From Lachnospiraceae bacterium (lineage in GTDB: Bacteria > Bacillota > Clostridia > Lachnospirales > Lachnospiraceae): a stretch of DNA of 64,000 nucleotides. The DNA lies in the NCBI GenBank assembly GCA_022790855.1, contig JAAVYA010000043.1, positions 1 through 64,000 of the forward strand, in the 5' to 3' direction. Both the position numbers and the translations under genes were made by a program. Below, one piece after another: positions 35,404-44,307 of the stretch (its first letter is position 1; the number at the start of each line of letters is the position of its first letter). The notes under the pieces are model-generated. The model was given only the letters and a program-made list of their open reading frames with translations, searched no databases and was not told where the DNA came from.

Positions 35404-36342
35404 ATGAGAATTGATGGGAACAGACCTGGCAGCCAGGAGCTGTTAAGCCAGGCAGAGGCCGTAAAGGGACAGCAAAAAGAGAAACAGACAAAAGAACACG
35501 TATCCATTCAGGCGTCTCAGCTGAACCTGATGCAGGATGGAATATTGGAGCGGAGAAAAAAAGCTATGGCGGATGCCATGGATATTATTGGAAAACAGTT
35601 TGGCGTAGACGGAAAGATTGATGACGATCTCAACCAACGCCGGGAACGGATCGCAGAAAGCAAAGAGAAAGCCAGTACGGCCTTGAAAGAAAGGCAGGCG
35701 TTAAGTGAAGAGCAGGAGAAGCTCAGAGAGCAATACGGCGTTGATATGGATAGTGAAGAACAATCCGATTTGGAGCTGCGGATCAAGATGCGAGAAGCGA
35801 TGAAGCCAGGATCCCGTTTGGAGCTAAGTGAGGAAGAGTGGGAAAGGCTGCAGAAGATGGGACCTGAAACAGAATATCAGAAGGCTGCTTTGGAAATTGA
35901 AGCCTCCAAAGACGTATGGAATACAGAGATTAAAGAGGCTCATAAGGTCATTGCCACTGAGACGCAGGTCATCCGGGCAACGAAACAGGAGCTTTTGAAA
36001 CACCATGGCATGGTGGACGCCGCTCGTATAGCGGAGGATTCCCTGGAAGCTGCCAGCAATGAGATCCTTGGGATGCTGCGCCAGGAAGGCATGGATCATG
36101 TTCAGGAAGAGATTGACGAGAAGGTAGAAGAGGCCCAGGAGAAGAAAGAGGAGAAAGAAGAACAGGAAGCGGTCAGAGAAGAAAAGAAAGCCCAGCAGGA
36201 AGAAATGAATCAGAACTTGAAGAACCTGCCGGATATTCAGAGGGTGCAGGATGAAGTGGACCAGCAGATCCAGGAGATCCGGATGCGTCAGAAGCTTTTG
36301 GAGGAGGATTTGAAAGGGATTCAGGTGGATAGTAATATTTGA
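35404..36342 (+). CDS. Uncharacterised Glu/Lys-rich coiled-coil protein
   Basis: Hydrophilic protein of 312 residues with no signal peptide and no membrane segment. Long charged heptad-like stretches occur at about 40-135, 155-205 and 225-310, so it is probably a mostly helical coiled coil. The N-terminus MRIDGNRPGSQELLSQAEAV is non-charged and may be a short disordered tag. I do not recognise a family. AGGAGG lies seven bases before the ATG and touches the T-tract of the upstream hairpin. A palindromic repeat begins right after the stop. Structural, scaffold or phage-like tail roles cannot be told apart from sequence. Confidence 0.7.
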   Translation: MRIDGNRPGSQELLSQAEAVKGQQKEKQTKEHVSIQASQLNLMQDGILERRKKAMADAMDIIGKQFGVDGKIDDDLNQRRERIAESKEKASTALKERQALSEEQEKLREQYGVDMDSEEQSDLELRIKMREAMKPGSRLELSEEEWERLQKMGPETEYQKAALEIEASKDVWNTEIKEAHKVIATETQVIRATKQELLKHHGMVDAARIAEDSLEAASNEILGMLRQEGMDHVQEEIDEKVEEAQEKKEEKEEQEAVREEKKAQQEEMNQNLKNLPDIQRVQDEVDQQIQEIRMRQKLLEEDLKGIQVDSNI

Positions 36343-36343
36343 A

Positions 36344-36427
36344 AAGGGACGCCAGGGAAAAGGGGAGTGAAACCATCTGCAACGGTTTCACTCCCCTTTT
36401 CCCTGGCTGTGTTTCTCGTTTCCTTAA
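36344..36427 (+). repeat. Palindromic repeat element, copy 2
   Basis: Perfect 24-base arms at 36351-36374 and 36384-36407 around the nine-base loop ATCTGCAAC. The left 29 bases (36344-36372) are identical to copy 1 (22592-22620), and the right flank is also shared up to CCTT. It begins two bases after the stop codon at 36342. Confidence 0.85.
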
Positions 36428-36494
36428 CGAACTGACATTAGCCGTGAATCGTGACTTTTTTTCAAAAGGATGTGAAAACAAATACAAAGAACTC

Positions 36495-36523
36495 TTGCTA
36501 TTTTTTGTCGATACGAGTATGAT
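36495..36523 (+). promoter_or_regulatory. Predicted promoter of the Ig-repeat NlpC/P60 gene
   Basis: TTGCTA (36495-36500) and TATGAT (36518-36523) with a 17-base spacer, about 34 bases before the start codon. Confidence 0.65.
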
Positions 36524-36556
36524 AGTGTCAGACAGAATTAGAAAGAGGGAATAGAA

Positions 36557-39121
36557 ATGAAAAGAACCAGACGATGGCTGGCGGCGTTGTTGTGCATATT
36601 GGTCCTGGCGGATGGAATTCCTGCTCAGGGGGCACAGGCCGCTGGCTCTTCTGCGTATACTTCTGAAACGCAGGAGAAGGGCAGAGAAAAGGTGCAGGAT
36701 CCCAGAGGGGGCATGGGTGATAGTCTTCAGATTCCGGCAGCAGGAGAGACAGCGCCGGATGATCATGATCCCAAGGAAGAGCAGCCTGGTGAGGAAACCT
36801 ACAGTAAGTATCAGCTAACTTTATCCCTGCCTAAGAAATATATGGAGTCAGGGGAGACACAGCAGTTAAAGGTAGAAACCGATGCACCAAGGAAGGAATT
36901 AAAGTATGAATCGGAAAATCCTTCCATTGCAACCGTTTCCTCCAACGGATTAGTGACTGCCGTAAGCGGCGGGGAAGCCGGAACTGCTTCTGTGGGGATA
37001 AAAGTTAGCTGCATCAATCCGAAAAATCCCCAGGATATGGTATCGGAAACATGCTATGTAACAGTCAAAAATACCATTTCTTTAAATAAAAAGAGCTTTA
37101 CCGTTTACTTAGGGCAGAAAACGGTTTATCAGTTGAAAGCGGCGTCCAAGCCACAGGGCGCTATCACATGGAAATCCTCTAAGACATCCGTGGCAACGGT
37201 GAATCAAAAGGGCGTCATTACACCGAAAAAAGAAGGCAAGACCAAAATAATCGTAACTGCTGGCGGCGTTACCGCTTCCTGCGAGGTAACGGTGAAAAAA
37301 CCTAGTCTCAGTCTGTCTTCCAAGAAAACAATATACATAAACCATCCGGCGGCGCTGTCTGCTCAGGCGTCTCCCAAGGCAAAAATATCATGGAGTACCT
37401 CGGATTCCAAAATTGCAAGTGTAAATTCCAAGGGAGTTGTGACAGGTAAGAAACCCGGAACCGTCACGATCACGGCAAAGGCCAATGGGATTACAAAAAA
37501 ATGTAAGGTAACGGTGAAAAAACCTACAATACGCCTTACAGACAATTTGGGGACTACAGGGAAAACAACATCCATATTCCAGGGCAGCAGCCTGCAATTA
37601 ACCGCGACTGCCAAGCCCGCAGCCAAGGTCAAATGGAAAAGCTCCAATCCAAAGGTGGCCAAGGTAGACGGCAAGGGAAAAGTGACCGGGATCAAAGAAG
37701 GTACGGTGACTATCACAGCATCTGTTCCGGGAGCAAAGACAGCATGGAAGGTCCGTGTGGTAAAAAGCTCCTATAAGCTGAATTTTACCAGCAGAACCAT
37801 GATGGCGGGCAGCCAGGCAACCTTATTTGTGAAGAATCTTCCGGAATACAGCAGCGTTTCTTTTAGCCAGACAGAGTATAACGGAAGTATTTCACTTTAC
37901 TCCTCTGGCCGTATGTGCACCATTACCGCCAACAGGAAAGGAAAAGAGACCATATGGGTTAATGTTTGGGTATACTTGGGCGCCGAACGCGTTCTTTACA
38001 GGCAGAGCTGCACCATAAAGGTTGTAGATTCCGGTATCAATGCACAGCAGGTTTCCATTGCCAAAAACACGTCCCAGAAGTTAAAGGTAGTAAACGGCGG
38101 AAAAGGGATTAAAAGTGTTACATGGTCCTCTTCCGAACCGAAAGTTGTATCCGTGGATAAACAAACCGGGAAGGTTACTGGGAAAAAAGCTGGAACGGCC
38201 AAGATTACGGCGACAATAACCTACAGCAACGGGAAAAAGAAAACCTACACTACTACGATGAAGGTTTCCAATCCTGCCCTGAAAACCACAACGATTTCTC
38301 TGGCGTTAAATAGCAGCAAAACCATTGGCGTGAAGGGGACGAACGGTTATACCTCCATTCGGTGGAAGAGCAAAAAAGAATCTGTCGTAACGGTGGATGC
38401 AGACGGGAAAATCACCCCAAAGAAGAAAGGAAGCGCCCAGCTGACAGCAACCGTAGACGGAAAGAAATTGACCTGCCGGGTCTATGTGACAGATCCCAAG
38501 TTAAAATCCAGTTACAGTGCCCTGTCTCCGGGCGGAAAAGCTTCTATTTCATTGAAAGGGCTTTCCTCCAAAAGCAAAGTAACTTATAAAAGTTCCAACC
38601 CATGGGTAGCTTCGGTAAATAAATCCGGCAAGATCACTGCAGTAGGCGGAGGCCGTTCTGAGATTACAGTGAATGCTGACGGTAGAGAACTTCATTATCT
38701 GGTGGAGGTGGCGTCCTCCACAGCTTTGCAGGCATGTAAAGAAGGAAAAGCGATTATGTTCAGTTCCTCCTACAGCCAGGCTTTAAGGATGTCAACAGGC
38801 TACTATGACTGCAGTTCCCTGGTATTTCGGGCTTACGGAAGAAATACCGGATTGTTGGGCGGCCAATATTCCTGGGCTCCTACGGCGGCAGGCATGGCTA
38901 TGCATATGGCAAATACTGGAAAAGTCCTGTACTGGGGCCAGGCGAAGGTGGAGGATTTACGGCCGGGAGATTTGATTTTCTATGGAGGAGCCTCAAACGG
39001 ACGTTATCTGGGAATTTATCATGTGTCCATGTATTATGGAAACGGGTATCGTCTGGAGAAGCCGATGTATGGATATTTTCCAAATGAAAAAATTGTAATG
39101 ATAGCAAGGCCGGTGCCATAA
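36557..39121 (+). CDS. Secreted Ig-like (BIG2) repeat protein with NlpC/P60 peptidase domain
   Basis: Exported protein of 854 residues. Signal peptide is about 1-31 (basic start, hydrophobic core, QGAQAA cleavage region). A charged linker (about 32-88) leads into about eight bacterial Ig-like type 2 repeats (about 90-715) with recurring patterns such as WKSS...VATV...G.I TPKKEG and ITVTA-like strands. At least one repeat (about 410-495) has drifted. The C-terminal 110 residues are an NlpC/P60 domain with C752 in YDCSSLV and H822 in YHVSMYYG, and PGDLIFY between them. It is a likely cell-wall peptide hydrolase, with the Ig part as spacer or wall-associated stalk. No sortase motif or transmembrane anchor is seen at the C-terminus. 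Confidence 0.9.
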   Translation: MKRTRRWLAALLCILVLADGIPAQGAQAAGSSAYTSETQEKGREKVQDPRGGMGDSLQIPAAGETAPDDHDPKEEQPGEETYSKYQLTLSLPKKYMESGETQQLKVETDAPRKELKYESENPSIATVSSNGLVTAVSGGEAGTASVGIKVSCINPKNPQDMVSETCYVTVKNTISLNKKSFTVYLGQKTVYQLKAASKPQGAITWKSSKTSVATVNQKGVITPKKEGKTKIIVTAGGVTASCEVTVKKPSLSLSSKKTIYINHPAALSAQASPKAKISWSTSDSKIASVNSKGVVTGKKPGTVTITAKANGITKKCKVTVKKPTIRLTDNLGTTGKTTSIFQGSSLQLTATAKPAAKVKWKSSNPKVAKVDGKGKVTGIKEGTVTITASVPGAKTAWKVRVVKSSYKLNFTSRTMMAGSQATLFVKNLPEYSSVSFSQTEYNGSISLYSSGRMCTITANRKGKETIWVNVWVYLGAERVLYRQSCTIKVVDSGINAQQVSIAKNTSQKLKVVNGGKGIKSVTWSSSEPKVVSVDKQTGKVTGKKAGTAKITATITYSNGKKKTYTTTMKVSNPALKTTTISLALNSSKTIGVKGTNGYTSIRWKSKKESVVTVDADGKITPKKKGSAQLTATVDGKKLTCRVYVTDPKLKSSYSALSPGGKASISLKGLSSKSKVTYKSSNPWVASVNKSGKITAVGGGRSEITVNADGRELHYLVEVASSTALQACKEGKAIMFSSSYSQALRMSTGYYDCSSLVFRAYGRNTGLLGGQYSWAPTAAGMAMHMANTGKVLYWGQAKVEDLRPGDLIFYGGASNGRYLGIYHVSMYYGNGYRLEKPMYGYFPNEKIVMIARPVP

Positions 39122-39136
39122 GAAGGAAAAAAGCAG

Positions 39137-39187
39137 CCGCGGCAAGACAGACCAAAGTGGGTTTTGTCTTGCCGTGGTTTTGCTTTG
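39137..39187 (+). terminator. Terminator after the NlpC/P60 gene
   Basis: CCGCGGCAAGAC pairs with GTCTTGCCGTGG (one G-T pair) around a 17-base loop, followed by TTTTGCTTTG. Confidence 0.75.
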
Positions 39188-39337
39188 TAGGGAAATTGCA
39201 CTATGCTGGTTGGAAAAATTGGTGTATAATAACAATGACATAACCAAACGAAGACGAATGGTGTGAAACGGATCATTCTTGGAGATAAAATGTTGATTTA
39301 AGCAGCAGTATAGCCTTCCTAAAGGAGCAGACAAACT

Positions 39338-40315
39338 ATGAAAACCATCGATGCGGACATCAAAGCAGGCAGCTTTGCCCCGGTATACCTTCTTTACGGG
39401 GAAGAAAATTATTTGAAGAAACAATATAAAGAGAAGCTTGTAAAATCTCTTGTGGCAGAAGGGGATACCATGAATTTCTCGTCCTTTGAAGGAAAAGATA
39501 TTCGCCCGGAAGCCTTGATTGACCTGGCGGAAACCATGCCCTTTTTTGCAGACAGAAGGCTGATTCTGGTGGAGAATGGCGGAATGTTTAAGAATGCCTG
39601 TGAAGAATTAGCGGAATATATCAAAAACATCGCTCCTTCCTCTTGCTTTGTATTTGTAGAAGAAGAGGTAGACAAACGAAGTAAGATGTTTAAGCGGGTA
39701 AAATCAGCGGGACGGGTTGTAGAATTTTCCAGACAGGGGGAAAAGGTTTTAACCCAGTGGATTTTGGGGCGTATCAAAAGGGAGCAGAAGAACATAACAA
39801 AAGATGCCCTTGCACAATTCCTTGGGGCAGTAGGGGATGATATGGGAACGATCCATAACGAGTTGGAGAAGCTGCTTTGTTACTGCGCAGATCAGGATGC
39901 CATTGAAGCTTCCGATGTTCAGGCGGTGTGCACAAATCAGACTGTGAATAAGATTTTTGATATGGTAAATGCCGTTGCGGAAAAAAATCAGAAAAAGGCC
40001 CTGTCTTTGTATTATGATTTGCTGGCGTTGAAGGAACCGCCCATGCGGATTTTATTTCTGATTGCCCGGCAGTTTCAAATTCTCTTGCAGATCAAGGAGC
40101 TTTCCGGAAAGGGATACGATCAGAAGTTCATTGCTTCTCAGGCGGGGATTCCGGAATTTGCAGTTAGAAAAAACCAGGGACAGGCCAGAAGCTTTACATC
40201 AAAGCAATTAATAGAAGCCGTTACGGAATGTGTGGAGATGGAAGAGGCCGTAAAAACGGGAAATATGAATGACCGAATGGCGGTAGAATTGCTGATTGTG
40301 TCTTACAGCGGATGA
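39338..40315 (+). CDS. holA: DNA polymerase III delta subunit
   Basis: Clamp-loader subunit of 325 residues that opens the beta sliding clamp. The N-terminus has VYLLYGEENYLKKQY. FFADRRLILVENGG and the FRVKSAGRVVEF-like region (KRVKSAGRVVEF) follow, and the C-terminal helical collar has IARQFQILLQIKEL. These match HolA/YqeN of Firmicutes. The order holA then rpsT on the opposite strand is a common Firmicutes arrangement. AAAGGAG lies upstream of the ATG. A TATAAT at 39225-39230 may be the -10 of its promoter, but no good -35 is seen. Confidence 0.92.
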   Translation: MKTIDADIKAGSFAPVYLLYGEENYLKKQYKEKLVKSLVAEGDTMNFSSFEGKDIRPEALIDLAETMPFFADRRLILVENGGMFKNACEELAEYIKNIAPSSCFVFVEEEVDKRSKMFKRVKSAGRVVEFSRQGEKVLTQWILGRIKREQKNITKDALAQFLGAVGDDMGTIHNELEKLLCYCADQDAIEASDVQAVCTNQTVNKIFDMVNAVAEKNQKKALSLYYDLLALKEPPMRILFLIARQFQILLQIKELSGKGYDQKFIASQAGIPEFAVRKNQGQARSFTSKQLIEAVTECVEMEEAVKTGNMNDRMAVELLIVSYSG

Positions 40316-40351
40316 AAAAAACTCCGTCTGGCTGACGGTACCAGGCGGAGT
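40315..40351 (-). terminator. Terminator of rpsT
   Basis: On the minus strand, ACTCCGCCTGG pairs with CCAGACGGAGT (one G-T pair) and is followed by TTTTTT. The same hairpin lies just after the holA stop on the plus strand but has no U-tract there. Confidence 0.85.
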
Positions 40352-40370
40352 CATCTATTGCTCTCTAAAA

Positions 40371-40634
40371 TTAAGCGATTCCATTCACGGCCCTGCTTAA
40401 ACGGGAGACTTTTCTGGAAGCGGTGTTCTTATGGAACACGCCCTTGCTGGTCGCCTTGTCGATCTCAGCAGTAGCGGCAACCAGGGCAGCCTTTGCAGCT
40501 TCCTTGTCCTTTGCTGCGACAGCGGCATCTACCTTCTTAATGGAAGTCTTAACCTTGGACTTGATTGCTTTATTGCGGGCAGTTCTAGCTTCTGCCACTA
40601 AGATTCTCTTCTTTGCAGATTTGATGTTAGCCAA
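40371..40634 (-). CDS. rpsT: 30S ribosomal protein S20
   Basis: Basic protein of 87 residues that binds 16S rRNA. It starts ANIKSAKKRILVAE and ends with FHKNTASRKVSRLSRAVNG, both typical of S20. The start is most likely TTG at 40634, because it gives the conserved MANIKSAKKR and has GGAGG eight bases upstream. The ATG at 40649 would add five residues and sits on top of the ribosome binding site. It has its own promoter and terminator. Confidence 0.95.
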   Translation of the reverse strand: MANIKSAKKRILVAEARTARNKAIKSKVKTSIKKVDAAVAAKDKEAAKAALVAATAEIDKATSKGVFHKNTASRKVSRLSRAVNGIA

Positions 40635-40723
40635 TCCGTACACCTCCAATCCAATATGGTTTATCGTTCATGGATGTTTCATTAAAGCCGGACACGGACG
40701 TTCTAATGGAAACATACTCATAT

Positions 40724-40752
40724 ATTTTATGCCATTAAATTCTATCTGTCAA
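40724..40752 (-). promoter_or_regulatory. Predicted promoter of rpsT
   Basis: On the minus strand, a consensus TTGACA (40752-40747) and TAAAAT (40729-40724) with a 17-base spacer. The leader is about 85 bases, in line with S20 leader autoregulation known in other bacteria. Confidence 0.8.
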
Positions 40753-40809
40753 TACATAATCTTGATTTTTTTGTAAAAAATAAAGAAAAAGCGCTATGGA
40801 GGAACAATG

Positions 40810-41766
40810 ATGAGTCATTTTCAGGTAAGAACGGATTTGGCGTTGGAGGCCAGGGAAAAATTTGAAGAGGACAATGTGGAAATCAAAGGCGTTCGCATTG
40901 AGGAGGAGATGGCAGAAGAGGGAGAAATTAAGATCACCAATGTGGTGATTGAAACGGAAAATGGCGCCAAGGTAATGGGAAAGCCCAAAGGAACCTATAT
41001 TACTCTGGAAGCTCCGGGTATGAGTGAACAGGATGAAGATTACCACCGGGAGATTTCCAAGCAGTTGGCCAAAATACTTCTAAAACTGATGCCGGACAAA
41101 AAGCCGCCGGTTTCCATTTTGGTAGCAGGTCTTGGAAACCGGGAAGTGACGCCGGACGCATTGGGGCCGAGAGTCGTGGACAACCTGATGATCACCCGGC
41201 ATATTATTCAGGAATTTGGCAAATATGCCTTCGGAGAAGAAGAGACAAATGCCATAAGCAGCATTGTTCCGGGCGTTATGGCCCAAACCGGGATGGAGAG
41301 CATGGAAATTGTGCGGGGGGTCATTGAAGAGACAAAGCCGGACTGTGTCATTGCCATTGACGCTCTTGCGGCCAGAAGCACCAAACGGCTGGGGCGTACC
41401 ATACAGATTACGGATACCGGGATTAATCCTGGTTCCGGGGTTGGAAACCACAGGCATGGATTGAATCAGGAGAGCCTGGGAATTCCGGTGATTGCCATAG
41501 GAATTCCTACGGTAGTGGATGCGGCTACGATTGTCAGCGATACGATGCAGACCCTGATACAGGCCATGTCCCAGTCCAATTATTTAAGCAGCCTGAGCAA
41601 TTCTCTGGAATCTTTAAACGATGCGGAAAAGTATGATTTGATCCGGGAGCTTCTTTCTCCCAGTTTAAATACCATGTTTGTGACGCCCAAGGATATTGAC
41701 GAGGCCATCAAACGCCTGAGCTTTACGGTTTCCGAGGGGCTGAATATTGCATTTGGCGTTGCATAA
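40810..41766 (+). CDS. gpr: Germination protease GPR
   Basis: Spore endopeptidase of 318 residues that degrades small acid-soluble proteins when spores germinate; made as a zymogen in the forespore. FQVRTDLALEAREKF at the N-terminus, GLGNREVTPDALGPRVVDNL and AIDALAARSTKRLGRTIQ are family hallmarks. Two adjacent ATGs (40807, 40810) are possible; the second is seven bases from GGAGG and is preferred. It is followed by spoIIP, as in Bacillus and Clostridia. Confidence 0.95.
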   Translation: MSHFQVRTDLALEAREKFEEDNVEIKGVRIEEEMAEEGEIKITNVVIETENGAKVMGKPKGTYITLEAPGMSEQDEDYHREISKQLAKILLKLMPDKKPPVSILVAGLGNREVTPDALGPRVVDNLMITRHIIQEFGKYAFGEEETNAISSIVPGVMAQTGMESMEIVRGVIEETKPDCVIAIDALAARSTKRLGRTIQITDTGINPGSGVGNHRHGLNQESLGIPVIAIGIPTVVDAATIVSDTMQTLIQAMSQSNYLSSLSNSLESLNDAEKYDLIRELLSPSLNTMFVTPKDIDEAIKRLSFTVSEGLNIAFGVA

Positions 41767-41789
41767 TTCCCAAAGGACAAACATATACT
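41762..41789 (+). promoter_or_regulatory. Possible sigma-E promoter of spoIIP
   Basis: CATAATT (41762-41768) and CATATACT (41782-41789) are 13 bases apart and resemble the sigma-E pattern (ATATT, then CATACA-T). SpoIIP is sigma-E dependent in Bacillus. The match is imperfect. Confidence 0.35.
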
Positions 41790-41855
41790 ATAGTATTTAT
41801 GGACATTGGACAGCATTATAATACTGTACTAGGTATAGAACTGAGGGAATGTTTT

Positions 41856-43214
41856 TTGCATAGACGAAATCAAAACAAAGGAAACTATATAAGAAATGCA
41901 TGCTTGGCGCTTTTGGTGCTATTGGTGGCAGTCTGCTGGCAGAACTTAAAGGCTGCTGGGGAAGCGCCCGCATTCCAGGAAATCCTGGGACTTTTTCAGG
42001 GGGATCTTTACCGAAAGGTTTTAAATACCCATATGCCGGGAGTTACCGGGGATACCGAGAATCGAAAAGGCCCCAAACAGCTTGGGGAGATTTTTGGGGA
42101 GATGCTTCTTGGGGTGCTTCCGATCCAGTCCTATGCCATGGACCTGAAGGAGTATGATACCCAGGTGGAAAGCGAGCTGACATATGAAATGCTCCTGGCC
42201 CGGGAAGGAGAAGATGAGAAGTACCGGGACGGGGAGCTGATTGAGGATGGAAATCCGGCGGAAGACAGCAAAGAGGACGAGGAGCAAAAAGCTAGGAAAG
42301 AGCCAGAGGAGAAGGGCGAAACCGAGAATGGCAATCAAGGGAAAGAGGGGGATGGCAAGGAAGAGGAAGAGGCAGAAGAGAAGGATGGAGAAGATGCGGC
42401 GGAAGCTTCCGGGTTGCCCCAATCGTCTGCCCCAGAACAGTCAGTGTACATTTCCCGGGAAAAATTGAATGATTTTGATTATTTAATCCAGCATTTTTAT
42501 GTAGTAGACAAAACCACCACCATAGACGGCAGCCTGCTGAACGCCCAAGAGCTTTTGGCAAAAAATATGAAGCTTACGACCCCCTCGGATCAGCCTCAGA
42601 TTTTGATTCATCATACCCATTCCCAGGAAGGCTATGCAGATTCCAACGGGGATGTCTCCACTTCCATCGTGGCGGTGGGGGAATATTTGACGGAACTGCT
42701 GCGGGGGTATGGTTTTAATGTCATCCATGATACCGGGGCATATGACATTATAGACCACCAAAATGCCTATTCTTATGCGGGTCCGGCTGTGGAGCAGATT
42801 TTGGCGGAAAACCCTTCTATTGAAGTAGTGATCGATATGCATCGGGACGGTATAAAGGAGGGCCATCTGGTTACAGAAGTCAACGGAAAGCAGACGGCTA
42901 AAATTATGTTTTTCAATGGATTAAGCAGGACTGCGGCCAACGGAAATCTGGAATACCTTTATAATCCATATCTTCAGGACAATCTTGCTTTTTCCCTTCA
43001 GATGAAGCTGGCGGCGGAGGAATATTATCCTGGCTTTACCAGGGCCAATTATCTGAAAGGCTACCGCTATAATTTGCACTATGTTCCCAAAAGCATGCTG
43101 GTGGAAGTAGGAGCCCAGACCAATACGCTGGAAGAAGCCAAGAATGCCATGGAGCCTTTGGCGGATTTATTACATAAGGTATTGGCACCTGAAACATCCA
43201 TACATAAGAGTTGA
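41856..43214 (+). CDS. spoIIP: Stage II sporulation protein P
   Basis: Membrane-anchored cell-wall hydrolase of 452 residues that, with SpoIID and SpoIIM, drives engulfment of the forespore. One N-terminal helix (about 13-30) anchors it. A Glu-rich low-complexity linker (about 110-190) precedes the amidase domain, with LIHHTHSQEGY, the metal-binding region, and VIDMHRDG. The C-terminus has NYLKGYRYNLHYVPKSMLVE, typical of the family. TTG 41856 is proposed as start (GAGGG eight bases upstream); the frame opens at ATG 41799, but this lies at or before the likely transcription start. Confidence 0.9.
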   Translation: MHRRNQNKGNYIRNACLALLVLLVAVCWQNLKAAGEAPAFQEILGLFQGDLYRKVLNTHMPGVTGDTENRKGPKQLGEIFGEMLLGVLPIQSYAMDLKEYDTQVESELTYEMLLAREGEDEKYRDGELIEDGNPAEDSKEDEEQKARKEPEEKGETENGNQGKEGDGKEEEEAEEKDGEDAAEASGLPQSSAPEQSVYISREKLNDFDYLIQHFYVVDKTTTIDGSLLNAQELLAKNMKLTTPSDQPQILIHHTHSQEGYADSNGDVSTSIVAVGEYLTELLRGYGFNVIHDTGAYDIIDHQNAYSYAGPAVEQILAENPSIEVVIDMHRDGIKEGHLVTEVNGKQTAKIMFFNGLSRTAANGNLEYLYNPYLQDNLAFSLQMKLAAEEYYPGFTRANYLKGYRYNLHYVPKSMLVEVGAQTNTLEEAKNAMEPLADLLHKVLAPETSIHKS

Positions 43215-43256
43215 TCGTATGCAAATGCCAAAAATTTGATCAAAAAGGAGACCGCC

Positions 43257-44192
43257 ATGTTTTATGCCATGAAATCAGAAGGCCCCAGAGTCATAGCCTT
43301 GTCGGACTGGAAGAAAGAGACGGATGGAATTGGGTATGTCACCGTAAAGGAGCTTCGTCAGCAGGAGGAAGCGCTGAAAATTTCCGTTAAGACTTTGGAG
43401 GAATGCATGTATCGTCAGGCCAGATACCGTCTGGGACTGAAATATTACGATACCTTCGGGTTTGCCATGTTGAAGATTTTACAGCTTCGGAATCCAGAAA
43501 TGGAAAGCGGCTATCTTGCTTTTTTTATGCGGGAGAACTTGTTTGTATTTGTGGAGATCAAAGACCCGGTGGGGATGTTTCGAAAACAGTTTCTGGAAGT
43601 GATGGATAAGGAAGGGGCCAATACCACTTTGGAGAAAATCGTATTTGAATTTTTGGAATGTTTTCTTCAGGAGGGGTTCACGGTACTGGAGGAGACGGAA
43701 CAGGCGGTCATCGCCATGGAGCGGGATCTGGTGGAGGGGCATATGGACAAACATCTGAATAAACGGATTTTTGAGCTGAAACGAATGCTGACTCTTCAGA
43801 AAAATTATTATCAACAGTTAGCAAATGTGGGGGCGGCCCTTATGGAAAATGAAAATAAAATGTTCTGGAAGGAGGATATGAATTATTTCAGGCTTTTTAC
43901 GGAACAGGCGGGGGAGCTTAAAAATGATACCCAGCTTTTGTGTGGGGAGTTGGTTCATGTGAGAGAGGCTTTGGACGCGGCATTAAATTATGACTTAAAT
44001 TCTATTATGAAAGTGTTTACCGTGGTGACCACAGTTTTTTTGCCTTTAAGTTTGATTACCGGATGGTACGGCATGAATTTTACTCATATGCCGGAGCTTT
44101 CCTGGGCGTGGGGGTATCCGATGGCAGTCTTCCTTTCTCTCCTGGTGGTGGCGGGCTGTCTGGCGTTTTTCAAATGGAAAAAACTTCTGTAA
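43257..44192 (+). CDS. CorA-family divalent metal transporter
   Basis: Membrane protein of 311 residues with a long cytoplasmic N-terminal part and two helices at the C-terminus (about 250-272 and 287-305). The signature YGMNF between them is the CorA selectivity loop. It probably moves Mg2+ or another divalent cation as a pentamer. The cytoplasmic domain is shorter and more divergent than E. coli CorA, as in many Clostridia. AAAAGGAG is six bases from the ATG; the frame opens seven codons earlier. Confidence 0.88.
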   Translation: MFYAMKSEGPRVIALSDWKKETDGIGYVTVKELRQQEEALKISVKTLEECMYRQARYRLGLKYYDTFGFAMLKILQLRNPEMESGYLAFFMRENLFVFVEIKDPVGMFRKQFLEVMDKEGANTTLEKIVFEFLECFLQEGFTVLEETEQAVIAMERDLVEGHMDKHLNKRIFELKRMLTLQKNYYQQLANVGAALMENENKMFWKEDMNYFRLFTEQAGELKNDTQLLCGELVHVREALDAALNYDLNSIMKVFTVVTTVFLPLSLITGWYGMNFTHMPELSWAWGYPMAVFLSLLVVAGCLAFFKWKKLL

Positions 44193-44197
44193 AAGTT

Positions 44198-44227
44198 TTG
44201 GACAAGGCATGGATGGTATGATATACT
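44198..44227 (+). promoter_or_regulatory. Predicted promoter of lepA-hemW
   Basis: TTGGAC (44198-44203) and TATACT (44222-44227), 18-base spacer, with an extended -10 (TGA directly before). About 80 bases before lepA. Confidence 0.6.
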
Positions 44228-44307
44228 GTTATCCGATAAGAATACACGCTGGGAATTTTTAGAACCTGGATTTGAGTGTGTATCAGGAAAAGCAGGAGGA
44301 ATCTGAG

